Shown piece after piece: positions 42,706 through 51,269 of a stretch of 54,071 nucleotides of DNA. This DNA is from an uncultured Oscillospiraceae bacterium (GTDB taxonomy: Bacteria; Bacillota; Clostridia; Oscillospirales; Oscillospiraceae). Location of the stretch: assembly GCA_910585815.1 (NCBI GenBank), contig CAJUFJ010000021.1, positions 1 to 54,071 on the forward strand, in the 5' to 3' direction. The notes under the pieces were generated by a model. That model saw only the letters and a list, made by a program, of their open reading frames with translations. It was not told the origin of the DNA and made no database searches. Every line of letters begins with the position of its first letter. Positions within the stretch are counted from its first letter, which is position 1. Made by a program: the position numbers and the translations under genes.

Positions 42706-43734
42706 ATGATTTCCGTGGTAATTCCCGTCTATAACGGAGAGCAATATTTAAACAGCTGTCTGAACTCGGTCCTTGCTTCCTCATTCCGGGATTTTGAGCT
42801 GATTCTGGTCAATGACGGCTCCACCGACGGAACTCTCCAAATTTGCCAGGAATACGCCGCCCGGGACCACCGCATCCGGCTGATTTCTCAGGAAAATGCC
42901 GGGGTATCCGCCGCCCGAAACCGTGGACTTACAGCCTGCCGGGGGAAGTGGGTGGTATTTGTAGACGCCGACGACCTGATCTCCCCGGATTTCCTGGGTC
43001 TTATCGCCCGGGAGGAGGACCAGGACCTGCTGCTCTTTGACTTCGCCCGCACGGCGGAGGAGCTAACGGCGGCAAAACCGGTCCCGGCCGCCCGGCACTT
43101 TAGCCGGGAGAACGTGCCGGAGCTCCTGCGTACGCTCATGATGCGGCTTCCGCTGGAGGAGGGGAGAAACCTGAACTTCGTCTCCCCCTGCGCCAAGGCG
43201 TACCGGCGTGCGCTGCTGGACCGCTGCGGCATCCGGTTCTCCCCTGAGCTGTTCTATGGGGAGGACAAGCTTTTTAACACGGAATTTCTAACCCGGGTGG
43301 AGCACTGCACATACATCCCCGCGCCGGTCTACTACTACAATCTTCACCCAGACTCCTCCTCCCACCACTTCAACCCCAGGCTCCCACATAACCTTGTAAG
43401 GCTACTGGAGCAGCTTCGGGATACTCTGGAGGCTAGCGGGATGTTCGCCCCCCTGGAGCGGGATTTTTACTCCTGGGCCCTGGAGAGGTTGAGCTACACC
43501 ATGGTCTGGTCGGTCTTCTGCCCGGAAAATACCGACTCCCGCAGTGAAAAGCGGCAGTTCTGCCGCGACCTGCTAGACAGTGAGCTGTATCGCGCCGCCA
43601 TGAAGTATAACCGCTCCACCGGCCACTGGGTGAGAAAGACTCTGCTCTGGCTCATTCAGCTTCGCTGGTACTTTGCCGCCGGGCTGCTGGCCCGCCTGTG
43701 GCACGGCTATCTCTCGTGGAAAAAACGCCGGTAG
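42706..43734 (+). CDS. GT2 glycosyltransferase, tandem copy 2
   Basis: 342 residues, starting at ATG 42706 behind AAGGGGAG; an open frame continues upstream through the first copy's end but that is not the start. Same motifs as copy 1 (LVNDGSTDGTLQICQEYA, VFVDADDLIS). Changes cluster in the middle and in the acceptor-side region (for example TRVEHCTYIPAPVYYYN against ICADRCTYIPTLVYCYS), which could alter specificity. Its 3' end overlaps the convergent GT2 gene at 43707 by 28 bp. Confidence 0.9.
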   Translation: MISVVIPVYNGEQYLNSCLNSVLASSFRDFELILVNDGSTDGTLQICQEYAARDHRIRLISQENAGVSAARNRGLTACRGKWVVFVDADDLISPDFLGLIAREEDQDLLLFDFARTAEELTAAKPVPAARHFSRENVPELLRTLMMRLPLEEGRNLNFVSPCAKAYRRALLDRCGIRFSPELFYGEDKLFNTEFLTRVEHCTYIPAPVYYYNLHPDSSSHHFNPRLPHNLVRLLEQLRDTLEASGMFAPLERDFYSWALERLSYTMVWSVFCPENTDSRSEKRQFCRDLLDSELYRAAMKYNRSTGHWVRKTLLWLIQLRWYFAAGLLARLWHGYLSWKKRR

Positions 43735-44708
43735 ACGGGGTACAGCTTCCGCCAAATCCAGGTGCTGTGGAAAATCGCCCAGACGAACTCTTTCGCCGCC
43801 TCGCCAGCACGGAGCCCCCCCAGCCGGCGCAGCCGGCCCAGAGCCCCCATCGCCTTCCGCCAGCGGCGGTATTTCAAAGCGAGATGGTACTGCCGGCCAG
43901 CCTTCCAGCAGGCAATGCGTTCCTGCTCCACCCGGCTCTCTATTCCACACAGAGCGGCCATTTCGTCCACCAAGCGCTCATAGTCCGCGTACTTTTTCTC
44001 CTCCTGGGGCTGGGTCAGCGGCGTCCGGGAGTGGCTGCCGGGCCGGACAGCAACCCCGTACAGCCTTTCCTGGAGGGTGGGACAGCCGTGACGGTATAAA
44101 AAGGGCAGCAGCATCTGGAAATTCTGCCCTACGCAGTATTCGGGAATCCTGCGCTCCGGATAGATGGCAAAAAACGGCTCTGTGCGCAGCATGTAGCAGC
44201 CGCAGCAGACAAAGCTCCGCCCTTCCAGGATATCCCAGAATAAGTCCGCCTTGTCCATATCCCCCTGCTGCTCATCGGCGGGCCGGGGGGCACCGGTCTG
44301 CCAGTCAAAATAGTAGGAAAGGCTCCGAACACACAGACAAGCTGGGTTTTCCTCCAGAAACCGCACCCGCCGCTCTACCGATTCCCGTTCTAAAACGTCG
44401 TCGCTGTCCGGCCAAATCAGGTATTCCCCCGTGACAAAGGGGAGCCCCCGGTTTATGGCAGCGGAGGCGTTTTTATGTTCCCCCTCCACAATGCGGAGTG
44501 TATAGCCCCTGGCCGCGAATTTCTCCCGGTAGCCCTCCGCCACCGAAAGCGTACCGTCGGTGGAGCCGTCGTCCGACAGAATCATCTCAATACAGGGCCA
44601 GGTCTGAGCCAGCACCGAGTTCAGCATATTGGGCAGATGGGCTTCCCCGTTATACACCGGGGTTATCACAGACACCCGGCCACTCCCGTCAATTTCTTTT
44701 CGCTCCAT
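43707..44708 (-). CDS. GT2 glycosyltransferase
   Basis: 333 residues with VSVITPVYNGEAHLPNMLNS, MILSDDGSTDGTLSVAEGY and WPDSDDVLERES (DxD-type). ATG 44708 follows AGGAGGAG and lies inside the end of the DUF1919 gene (20-bp overlap). It is not a close copy of the tandem pair. Last gene of a four-gene minus-strand unit (47665 to 43707). Confidence 0.9.
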   Translation of the reverse strand: MERKEIDGSGRVSVITPVYNGEAHLPNMLNSVLAQTWPCIEMILSDDGSTDGTLSVAEGYREKFAARGYTLRIVEGEHKNASAAINRGLPFVTGEYLIWPDSDDVLERESVERRVRFLEENPACLCVRSLSYYFDWQTGAPRPADEQQGDMDKADLFWDILEGRSFVCCGCYMLRTEPFFAIYPERRIPEYCVGQNFQMLLPFLYRHGCPTLQERLYGVAVRPGSHSRTPLTQPQEEKKYADYERLVDEMAALCGIESRVEQERIACWKAGRQYHLALKYRRWRKAMGALGRLRRLGGLRAGEAAKEFVWAIFHSTWIWRKLYPVYRRFFHER

Positions 44709-45348
44709 CTGTTTGGACTCCTCCTGTCGGCGCCGCCCCGTTCAGAAACGCAACATAGTCAAAATCGTCCATATACCGCCGCTTCAGCTTCCGGGGCCGG
44801 TAGTCCAGCACCAGACCAAGCTCCGGCCGGTCCTCAAAGCCCCGGATGTAAAAAGCCGACGGAAATTCCGGGTATTCCTTTCGGGTAAATACCACTTTGT
44901 TGGGCCAAGGCAGCCGGTCGAAGGACTGCAGCACCTCATAGCCGCAGTCGTCCCGCTCTGCGCCCACCAGGACAATGCGGTCCCAGTTGATTCGCTTTTT
45001 GCGCTCCTCCCACTGTTCCACCGCCTCCGCAAAGGAGGTGTAGTGGACGAAGTTGACCTGGATATCTCGCAGCAGGCCGGCGGGCCAGTCCACATCCTCA
45101 GGAAGGGCACACTCTGTCAGCTCCTGTTCCATATACCACCGGAGATTCCCCGCCATCTTCACCAGATCCCGCATACTGACAGTCAGATTTATGGTAGGCG
45201 TGCGAAAGGGAATCCCCAGGTCGTGATACATGATAGTGCCGACGCAGTTGGAGGCGATGATGGTAACATCCCGTTGCCGCAACCGGTTTCGGCGGCGCTC
45301 CTTGTACCACACCCACTCCAGATTTTTAAAGTATTCCCACAGCCTCAT
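44689..45348 (-). CDS. DUF1919 family polysaccharide biosynthesis protein
   Basis: 219 residues from ATG 45348, which overlaps the upstream stop as ATGA; AAAGGACGG lies before it. SNCVGTIMYHDLGIPFRTPT and VHYTSFAEAVEQWEERKKRI are typical of DUF1919 proteins found in exopolysaccharide loci and sometimes annotated as acyltransferases. Biochemical role unknown. It is soluble, so it acts in the cytoplasm. Confidence 0.8.
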   Translation of the reverse strand: MRLWEYFKNLEWVWYKERRRNRLRQRDVTIIASNCVGTIMYHDLGIPFRTPTINLTVSMRDLVKMAGNLRWYMEQELTECALPEDVDWPAGLLRDIQVNFVHYTSFAEAVEQWEERKKRINWDRIVLVGAERDDCGYEVLQSFDRLPWPNKVVFTRKEYPEFPSAFYIRGFEDRPELGLVLDYRPRKLKRRYMDDFDYVAFLNGAAPTGGVQTDGAKRN

Positions 45349-46472
45349 TCCATGCCGTCCTTTCTTCTCACCCACCGCAGCAATCCCGCCAGCTTCCGCG
45401 CCTTTTCAAACAGGAAAAACAGCGCCGCCCCTGGCAGTATCTGCCGCATGGCCATAAACAGCTTCCGGCCCCGGGCGGTGGGGGTGGGGCCCAGCAGCCT
45501 GGGCTGAAGCAGTTCGTCCTTCTTGCAGGGAAACCAGTCCAGCTCCCCCCGGATTTCCGCCCAGACAGCCCTGGCCTTGTCCGTGTGGAGTATGACCAGA
45601 GAGTTGCCCATACCGTCGTCCGGCCGGAGCTTTTCTATCCCCCAAAAGTCGCCCAGGGTAAAATCGCCCCCCCGGTTCACCGTGCAGTAAGGGCAAAGGT
45701 GGCAGGAGGGGCGGAGCATGCAGTTGGAAAAATACATCCCGCAGTAGAGGTCCGCATTCAGGCTCCCGGCAAACTCCCTGCCGCCGCACTGGCAGGAACA
45801 GGTGTGGCCGCTGTCCCGGTTCCGCTTGTCCCGGAAGGAAAAGCCGGTAAGGGGACCACCGTGCCTGCGCTCCAGCAGTTTTACATAGTCCTGCCAGATT
45901 CCCGGGGAGGGCGCGCCGTAGCACACCAGCTCCGCCGTGAGCAACCTGGGCTGCGGTCCTCCTAGAAACAGTCTCAGCGCGTGGGCCTGACAGGGCGTAC
46001 CGCAAAAAAGAATCCAGCGCCCCTCCCGGAGCAACGAGGCAATCCGGCGGTAGACGTTCTCCATCCGGCTCTGAACGTACTTGGTCTGTTTCAGGCTGTC
46101 CAGCTCCTCCAGGGTCCAGGCCTCCTGATGGAGCACCTCCATGTGCCCGCCCCAGCCTGCGCCAAACACTGCGCCGCCCCTCCGGAGGACATACGCCGCC
46201 AGTATCGGGAACACCCCGCCGGAGGAGCTGGCAAACCGGACGGCATTCTCCCTGGCCTTCGCCCCAAAATATTGACGGGGCTCCTCCCCCGCCGCCGGCT
46301 TTCCTATCGGACATACCGCCTGGCAACGGCCGCACCGGATGCACACATCCTCCGCCGCCTGGGGATACCAAAACCCCTCCCTGTCCTGGACCATCCGGAT
46401 GGCATCCACAGGGCAGGCATCCCGGCACGCGCCGCACCCGCAGCACTGCTCTTTCTTCTGAAACAGTTTCAT
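45345..46472 (-). CDS. FrhB-like iron-sulfur protein of a polysaccharide locus
   Basis: 375 residues. The N-terminus carries two 4Fe-4S ferredoxin motifs (CCGCGACRDACP and CIRCGRCQAVCP), then the coenzyme F420 hydrogenase/dehydrogenase beta subunit N- and C-terminal domains (CGTPCQAHALRLFLGG, GDFTLGDFWGIEKL). Such proteins are regularly paired with polysaccharide pyruvyl transferases in capsule loci, as here (4-bp ATGA overlap). They probably do a flavin-linked redox step on a sugar or lipid; the exact reaction is not known to me. F420 itself is not implied. Confidence 0.88.
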   Translation of the reverse strand: MKLFQKKEQCCGCGACRDACPVDAIRMVQDREGFWYPQAAEDVCIRCGRCQAVCPIGKPAAGEEPRQYFGAKARENAVRFASSSGGVFPILAAYVLRRGGAVFGAGWGGHMEVLHQEAWTLEELDSLKQTKYVQSRMENVYRRIASLLREGRWILFCGTPCQAHALRLFLGGPQPRLLTAELVCYGAPSPGIWQDYVKLLERRHGGPLTGFSFRDKRNRDSGHTCSCQCGGREFAGSLNADLYCGMYFSNCMLRPSCHLCPYCTVNRGGDFTLGDFWGIEKLRPDDGMGNSLVILHTDKARAVWAEIRGELDWFPCKKDELLQPRLLGPTPTARGRKLFMAMRQILPGAALFFLFEKARKLAGLLRWVRRKDGME

Positions 46473-47665
46473 TTTGGCCCCCCAGAGATGTTTTTCATCA
46501 GAAATTCCCGTGATAATGCCGCCGCCGCTGCGGTCCGCTCCCGCACCGCCGGCCAGTCTATAGAGGCGTCTATCATCGCTCCGCCGTCCTGGCAGAGGCG
46601 GTCCTCAAGGCCATGGAGCGTCAGTAGCGATGCCAGCCGCTCATTGACTTTGCTGTGGGCAAAGACCAGAAATGGCCTTTCAAAAATGATGGAAAAGGCG
46701 GCGGCATGGAAGGAATTGGTGACAACATACTCCGCGTGATGTACATAGCCCAGAAATTCCGCCGGCCCTGCCTCGGCCTCCACGTCCGTCTCTTTCTCCG
46801 CCACGGGCCGCAGCTCCACCACCGGCAAGCCTGTCCTTTGGGCGAGTTCCCGGACATATTCGGACATACGCCGGTTCTGCTCCGTGGTGTAAATCAGGAT
46901 GTACCGTCCCCGATTCGGGGCGTTTTCCATCTTCTCCCACTCCTCGTTTCCCAGGAAAAACACCGGGTCCAGCACCCCGGTCACCTCCCCGGAGAAAAAC
47001 CGCTGAACATAGGGAATCGCCCCTGTCTCTCGGAGGGATACTGCGTCCAGGTTCTGTATCAGGGCGGCAAACCTCTTTTCATACCTGGCCGGGAGGGCCG
47101 CCCCTCCGAAGCTGGCTGCATAGGCAATCACCCGAGCTTTGCGCGGGCTCTGAAAGGCCCCGAAGTAGGCCCTGCGCAGTCCATAAGTGATATCTGGGTT
47201 CCAAATTTGGTCGCTTCCCACCACATAGCAGCGGTAGGAAAGCTTCCGCAGCCCCGGAAGAAACCGGATTTGGGGTTGCGCCTCCACCAAATACGTCTTG
47301 CGGAACTGGTCCATGCGCGCCCGCCTGCGGCCAAACTGCCTGCCCGCCCGCAGATTTTGCAGGAAACCAGCCCCCATAACCGCAAGGTCCCACGGGCTTC
47401 GCAAAGGGCGATAGGGAACTCGCCAGTGGCGGCCCGTGAGAAACGGCGGCTCATAGCGGACAATGTCAGCCGCCACTCCGCCGGAGCAAAGGCACCGCTT
47501 CAGACCGTACGCCTGCAGCATCGCGCCGAAATTATCGGAGCAGTGGAAAGTCAGTATCCCCACCTCCCCCGCCTGCCAGCCGCGCCCCATGCCCGCCCTC
47601 GCCAAGGGCAGAGCTGGGACCGCAAAGCGGCTTTTGACAGTTGGGTAAATCCGGAATGGCCACAC
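46469..47665 (-). CDS. Polysaccharide pyruvyl transferase family protein (CsaB/WcaK-like)
   Basis: 398 residues. I start it at GTG 47665 because AAAGGAGG is 7 bases upstream; an ATG 42 bases earlier has none. GEVGILTFHCSDNFGAMLQA, YVVGSDQIWNPDITYG and NSFHAAAFSIIFERPF are signature stretches of the family, which transfers pyruvate from PEP to a sugar or has related transferase roles. First gene of the minus-strand polysaccharide unit. Confidence 0.9.
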   Translation of the reverse strand: MWPFRIYPTVKSRFAVPALPLARAGMGRGWQAGEVGILTFHCSDNFGAMLQAYGLKRCLCSGGVAADIVRYEPPFLTGRHWRVPYRPLRSPWDLAVMGAGFLQNLRAGRQFGRRRARMDQFRKTYLVEAQPQIRFLPGLRKLSYRCYVVGSDQIWNPDITYGLRRAYFGAFQSPRKARVIAYAASFGGAALPARYEKRFAALIQNLDAVSLRETGAIPYVQRFFSGEVTGVLDPVFFLGNEEWEKMENAPNRGRYILIYTTEQNRRMSEYVRELAQRTGLPVVELRPVAEKETDVEAEAGPAEFLGYVHHAEYVVTNSFHAAAFSIIFERPFLVFAHSKVNERLASLLTLHGLEDRLCQDGGAMIDASIDWPAVRERTAAAAALSREFLMKNISGGPK

Positions 47666-47835
47666 AGAGCATCCTCCTTTCTTTCGGTGTTTGCTATATT
47701 CTATCATCCATTATGAAAAAAGTATAGTCTAAAATTACCCGGCAGCTGTTCGGCCAAATGAAGAAGGGGGTACGAGGAAAATCTGTATCCGTTCTTTATG
47801 GCAGTCGGCCATATCAAGTCCATTCACGGCACCAG

Positions 47836-47880
47836 AAAAGCCCAAAACCTGCGGAAACCCCGCAGATTTTGGGCTTTTTT
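47836..47880 (-). terminator. Strong bidirectional terminator next to the AI-2E permease gene
   Basis: A long hairpin (AAAAGCCCAAAACCTGCGG with its near-perfect complement up to 47880) carries T-runs on both strands. It stops minus-strand transcription just after the AI-2E permease gene (stop at 47902). Confidence 0.85.
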
Positions 47881-47901
47881 AAAACTTTCCTGTCTCCTCC
47901 G

Positions 47902-49170
47902 CTACCGGGCCATCGGTCCTGTTTTTCCCATGTAGTCCTCTGTCTCCTGGGGCAGGTTCCGGGAGCGCAGGCCGTAGGACACCATGCGGCTGATTACGCT
48001 GTAGATCATGGCGAAGACGGGCACCCCCAGCACCATCCCGGCAAAGCCGAACAGGCCGCCGAACAGCAGAATGGAGAACAGCACCCAGAAGGAGGCCAGA
48101 CCGGTGGAGTCGCCCAGAATCTTGGGTCCCAGGATGTTGCCGTCGAACTGCTGGAGGGCCAGAATAAAGACGGCAAAGTAGATGGCCTGGATGGGGTTGA
48201 CCAGGAAAATCAGCAGGCCGCAGGGGATGGCTCCGATGAAGGGGCCAAAGAAGGGGATGATGTTGGTAACGCCCACAATCACGGCAATGAGGGCGGGGTA
48301 GGGGAATTTCAAAAGGTTGCAGCAGATCAGGCACAGGATACCGATAATCAGGGAGTCCAACAGTTTTCCGTTGATAAACCCGCTCATAATCCGGTAGGCG
48401 CTGCGGGCCTCCCCCACAATCAGGTCGGCGATGTCGGTGCGGAACAGGCTGTAGACAATTTTCTTGCTCTGCGCGGCGAAGATATCCTTGCGCACCAGCA
48501 GGTAGACCGAGACGATCACCGCAATGAGCAGGTCCTTCACCAGCACCAGGAAGCCCACCACCACGCCGGACACCCCGGCCATCATGCCGGTGAGGTTGGG
48601 CCAGATCGTTGTGCGCACCCACTGAAAGGTGGTCGCCACCGACTCCAGATTGGGCAGAATGTCGGCGTTCAGCCACTGCTCCAGTGAGGCGGCCGCCGAG
48701 CTATACACCGGCATGATGGCCGCCTGAATGTCAGGATTGTCCTCAAAGAAGGTCTGGAGCCAGACCTGAACGCTCTCGATGTAGTCCGGGATGGCCTGAA
48801 TCAGGCCCACCACGCTGTCATACACCTGGGGCAGGACCATAGCCAGCAGCAGGTAAAACAGGAAAAAGGCCACCATCAGGCTGAACACGGCGGACACCAG
48901 ATTCAGGAAGGGCAGGCTGCGGCTGTCCTCCTTCCGCTTGTCCGAGGTCATGGCGGTGAGGAACCGCAGGATATTCCGGTGGATGGGGAGCAGCAGGAAG
49001 GCGATTACCGCCCCCATAAAGATGGGCCGCAGGATGACGCCCAGCCGGGTCAGAAAGCCAGTGACCTCCCTGGCCTGGAACAGCAGAAAAAACAGTAGCA
49101 TCGACGCGGCAATCACCGCAAAAGCGGTGATTCCCGCACTTAAATAGGGGTGTCTGTCATTACGCTTCAC
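47902..49170 (-). CDS. AI-2E family membrane permease
   Basis: 422 residues with about seven or eight membrane helices and the family pattern (LLLPIHRNILRFL, NIIPFFGPFIGAIPCGLLIF, GNILGPKILGDSTGL). GTG start with GGAAAGGTGG at proper spacing. Family members export varied solutes, and only some act on AI-2, so no quorum-sensing role should be assumed. It lies 19 bp after purB on the same strand. Confidence 0.9.
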   Translation of the reverse strand: MKRNDRHPYLSAGITAFAVIAASMLLFFLLFQAREVTGFLTRLGVILRPIFMGAVIAFLLLPIHRNILRFLTAMTSDKRKEDSRSLPFLNLVSAVFSLMVAFFLFYLLLAMVLPQVYDSVVGLIQAIPDYIESVQVWLQTFFEDNPDIQAAIMPVYSSAAASLEQWLNADILPNLESVATTFQWVRTTIWPNLTGMMAGVSGVVVGFLVLVKDLLIAVIVSVYLLVRKDIFAAQSKKIVYSLFRTDIADLIVGEARSAYRIMSGFINGKLLDSLIIGILCLICCNLLKFPYPALIAVIVGVTNIIPFFGPFIGAIPCGLLIFLVNPIQAIYFAVFILALQQFDGNILGPKILGDSTGLASFWVLFSILLFGGLFGFAGMVLGVPVFAMIYSVISRMVSYGLRSRNLPQETEDYMGKTGPMAR

Positions 49171-49189
49171 AGCAGTGCGCCACCTTTCC

Positions 49190-50626
49190 TTAAACCTTCA
49201 GCTCCGTATCGCTCCCATGCCCCGCCCCGGCGTATTTCTCCAGCACGGGGGCGACCTCACCGGCCAGAAACTCCTCCACCTGTTCCGGACAGCGGCCGAT
49301 GTAGGCGGCGGGGTCCAGATGGGCGGACAGCTCCTCCCGCGTCATGCCAAAGGCCGGGTCGGCGGCCATCCGCTCGATGAGGTCGTTGGGCAGGCCCAGC
49401 TCCTTCACGCTGTAGCCCGCCTCCTGGGACAGCACCCGGATGCGCTCGTGGAGCGCCTGCCGGTCCCCGCCCCGCTTGACGGCGTCCATCAGGATGTTCT
49501 CGCTGGCCATAAATGGAAGCTCCTCCAGCACGTGCTTCTCAATCACCCTGGGGTGGACCACCAGCCCGGCGGCCACGTTGGCCCAGATGTTCAAAATGGC
49601 GTCCACCGCCAGGAAGGCCTCCGGGACGCTGAGCCGTTTGTTGGCCGAGTCGTCCAGGGTGCGCTCGAACCACTGGGTGGCGGCGGTGACGGCCGGGTTG
49701 CCCACGTCCACCATCACATACCGGGCCAGGGCGCAGATGCGCTCGCACCGCATGGGGTTGCGCTTGTAGGGCATGGCCGAGGAACCGATCTGGTTCTTCT
49801 CAAAGGGCTCCTCCACCTCCTTGAGATGGCACAGCAGCCGCAGGTCGGTGGCAAATTTACTGGCGCTCTGGGCCACCCCGGCCAGGGTGGACACCACGTT
49901 GTAGTCCAGCTTGCGGGAGTAGGTCTGCCCACTTACGGGGACAACGGCTGTAAAGCCCATTTCCCTGGCGATTTTCTCCTCCAGCAGCTTCACTTTTTCA
50001 TGGTCGCCCTCGAACAGCTCCAGGAAGGAGGCCTGGGTGCCGGTGGTGCCCTTGGAGCCCAGCAGGGCCAGGGTGGAGATGCGGTGGTCGATCTCCTCCA
50101 GGTCCATGAGCAGCTCATTCATCCACAGGGTGGCCCGCTTGCCAACGGTAACCAGCTGGGCCGCCTGGAAGTGGGTAAAGCCAAGGGTCGGCAAGGCCTT
50201 ATACTTGTCAGCAAAGTCCGCCAAATGGGCCAGCACCCGGACAATCTTGTCCCGGACCAGCTCCAGCCCCTCCCGCATGAGGATCACATCGGTGTTGTCC
50301 CCCACATAGCAGCTGGTGGCCCCCAGGTGGATGATGGGCATGGCCTTGGGGCACAGCTCGCCATAGGTGTGGACGTGGGCCATCACATCGTGGCGCAGCT
50401 TTTTCTCCCACTGGGCGGCCCTGTCGTAGTCGATATCCTCCACATGGGCCTCCAGCTCCTCCACCTGCTCCCGGGTGACGGGCAGGCCCAGCTCCATCTC
50501 CGCCCGGGCCAGGGCCACCCACAGCCGGCGCCAGGTGGAAAACTTCTTGTCCGGGGAGAAGATGTACTGCATCTCGTCGCTGGCATAGCGGGAGGACAGG
50601 GGGCTCTCATAGCGGTTAGTTGACAT
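49190..50626 (-). CDS. purB: Adenylosuccinate lyase
   Basis: 478 residues, full length. ATG 50626 is chosen (GAGG 9 bases upstream); the frame runs upstream through a palindrome but that is leader. The fumarase/aspartase signature SSAMPYKRNPM is at about 282-292, and THFQAAQ (151-157) carries a catalytic His. It splits SAICAR and adenylosuccinate in purine synthesis. Its leader holds a 23-bp palindrome. Confidence 0.95.
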   Translation of the reverse strand: MSTNRYESPLSSRYASDEMQYIFSPDKKFSTWRRLWVALARAEMELGLPVTREQVEELEAHVEDIDYDRAAQWEKKLRHDVMAHVHTYGELCPKAMPIIHLGATSCYVGDNTDVILMREGLELVRDKIVRVLAHLADFADKYKALPTLGFTHFQAAQLVTVGKRATLWMNELLMDLEEIDHRISTLALLGSKGTTGTQASFLELFEGDHEKVKLLEEKIAREMGFTAVVPVSGQTYSRKLDYNVVSTLAGVAQSASKFATDLRLLCHLKEVEEPFEKNQIGSSAMPYKRNPMRCERICALARYVMVDVGNPAVTAATQWFERTLDDSANKRLSVPEAFLAVDAILNIWANVAAGLVVHPRVIEKHVLEELPFMASENILMDAVKRGGDRQALHERIRVLSQEAGYSVKELGLPNDLIERMAADPAFGMTREELSAHLDPAAYIGRCPEQVEEFLAGEVAPVLEKYAGAGHGSDTELKV

Positions 50627-50654
50627 AATATCGGCCTCTTTTTCTCGTTCTTTT

Positions 50655-50713
50655 GTAGGGGCGGCCTGTGGCCGCCCGATCCCATGCCGTGGGCGGCCAC
50701 AGGCCGCCCCTAC
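50655..50713. repeat. Perfect 23-bp palindrome in the purB leader
   Basis: 50655-50677 is the exact reverse complement of 50691-50713, with a 13-base centre. The arms are rich in GGGGCGGCC-type sequence, like dispersed palindromic elements of GC-rich Bacillota. It lies between the purB promoter and start codon, so it would be transcribed as a strong hairpin 30 bases before the ATG. Confidence 0.9.
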
Positions 50714-50728
50714 ATGCTTCTTGTGTCC

Positions 50729-50757
50729 ATTATAGCGCATTTTTCCGTTGTTTGCCA
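50729..50757 (-). promoter_or_regulatory. Promoter of purB
   Basis: On the minus strand, -35 TGGCAA (50752-50757), 17-bp spacer, -10 TATAAT (50729-50734). The -10 is perfect, the -35 weak. The palindrome follows directly downstream. Confidence 0.65.
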
Positions 50758-50795
50758 CCCCTGGGGAAAATTTTCACAAAAGTTTAAGGAAGCCT

Positions 50796-51209
50796 TTATA
50801 AAATTTCTTTCACGTTTTGTTGATTATGCTCATCATAAAACACAATAAACGCCTTCCCTTTCCCGCCCAAATAGGCATCCCAGGAAACAGTGTTCCTCTC
50901 TTTCAGGTCGTCTCCGCAAAACGGGCATTTTGACCTGTAGTTCAAATAGACAAAACGGCCTCCAAAAATCTGTGCCATCCGCTCAGGCAGACGGCCTTCA
51001 CACCCATGATCATATTCGTCGCTGGTCAGCTCAGCAACCGCAAGCACTTTATTTTTCGGGTCATAGGCACTGCCGCAATAGATCGGAACCATATCTGTAT
51101 CGGCGGTCGTCACTGTATATACAAGCTGCTTTCCACACCATCCACATTTTGCGTGATAGATCCGCTCCAGCTTTTTCACAACATCTATGACCCACTCACT
51201 CTTTTCCAT
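50796..51209 (-). CDS. Hypothetical protein with two CxxC pairs
   Basis: 137 residues with AAGGAGG before the ATG. Two CxxC motifs (KCGWCGKQ near 22-28 and KCPFCGDD near 95-101) suggest a bound metal or a split zinc ribbon. The rest is mixed alpha/beta with no known motif. It stands alone between purB and leuB. Family not recognised. Confidence 0.6.
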   Translation of the reverse strand: MEKSEWVIDVVKKLERIYHAKCGWCGKQLVYTVTTADTDMVPIYCGSAYDPKNKVLAVAELTSDEYDHGCEGRLPERMAQIFGGRFVYLNYRSKCPFCGDDLKERNTVSWDAYLGGKGKAFIVFYDEHNQQNVKEIL

Positions 51210-51236
51210 ACGGTCCTCCTTCTTGCAACAAATACA

Positions 51237-51261
51237 GCACGGCGGCCTATAACCGCCGTGC
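51237..51261 (-). terminator. Hairpin terminator after leuB
   Basis: A 9-bp perfect stem (GCACGGCGG at 51237-51245 with 51253-51261), 7-base loop, followed on the minus strand by TGTATTTGTTG. It marks the end of the leu operon. Confidence 0.6.
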
Positions 51262-51269
51262 CGAAAAAA

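Larger units (their letters stand above)
41546..43734 (+). repeat. Tandem duplication of a GT2 gene with its promoter (period 1109 bp)
   Basis: The two plus-strand GT2 genes and their leaders repeat with a 1109-bp offset, from CCTCCCGGCTATACTATACT through the ribosome site and whole coding region. Differences are scattered point changes with no indels in the middle, so the copies are already diverging but share one recent ancestor. Confidence 0.9.

Noticed and set aside
47902..49170. Quorum-sensing AI-2 exporter
   Set aside because: The AI-2E family name covers transporters with many substrates, and no lsr or luxS gene is present; only family membership can be claimed.
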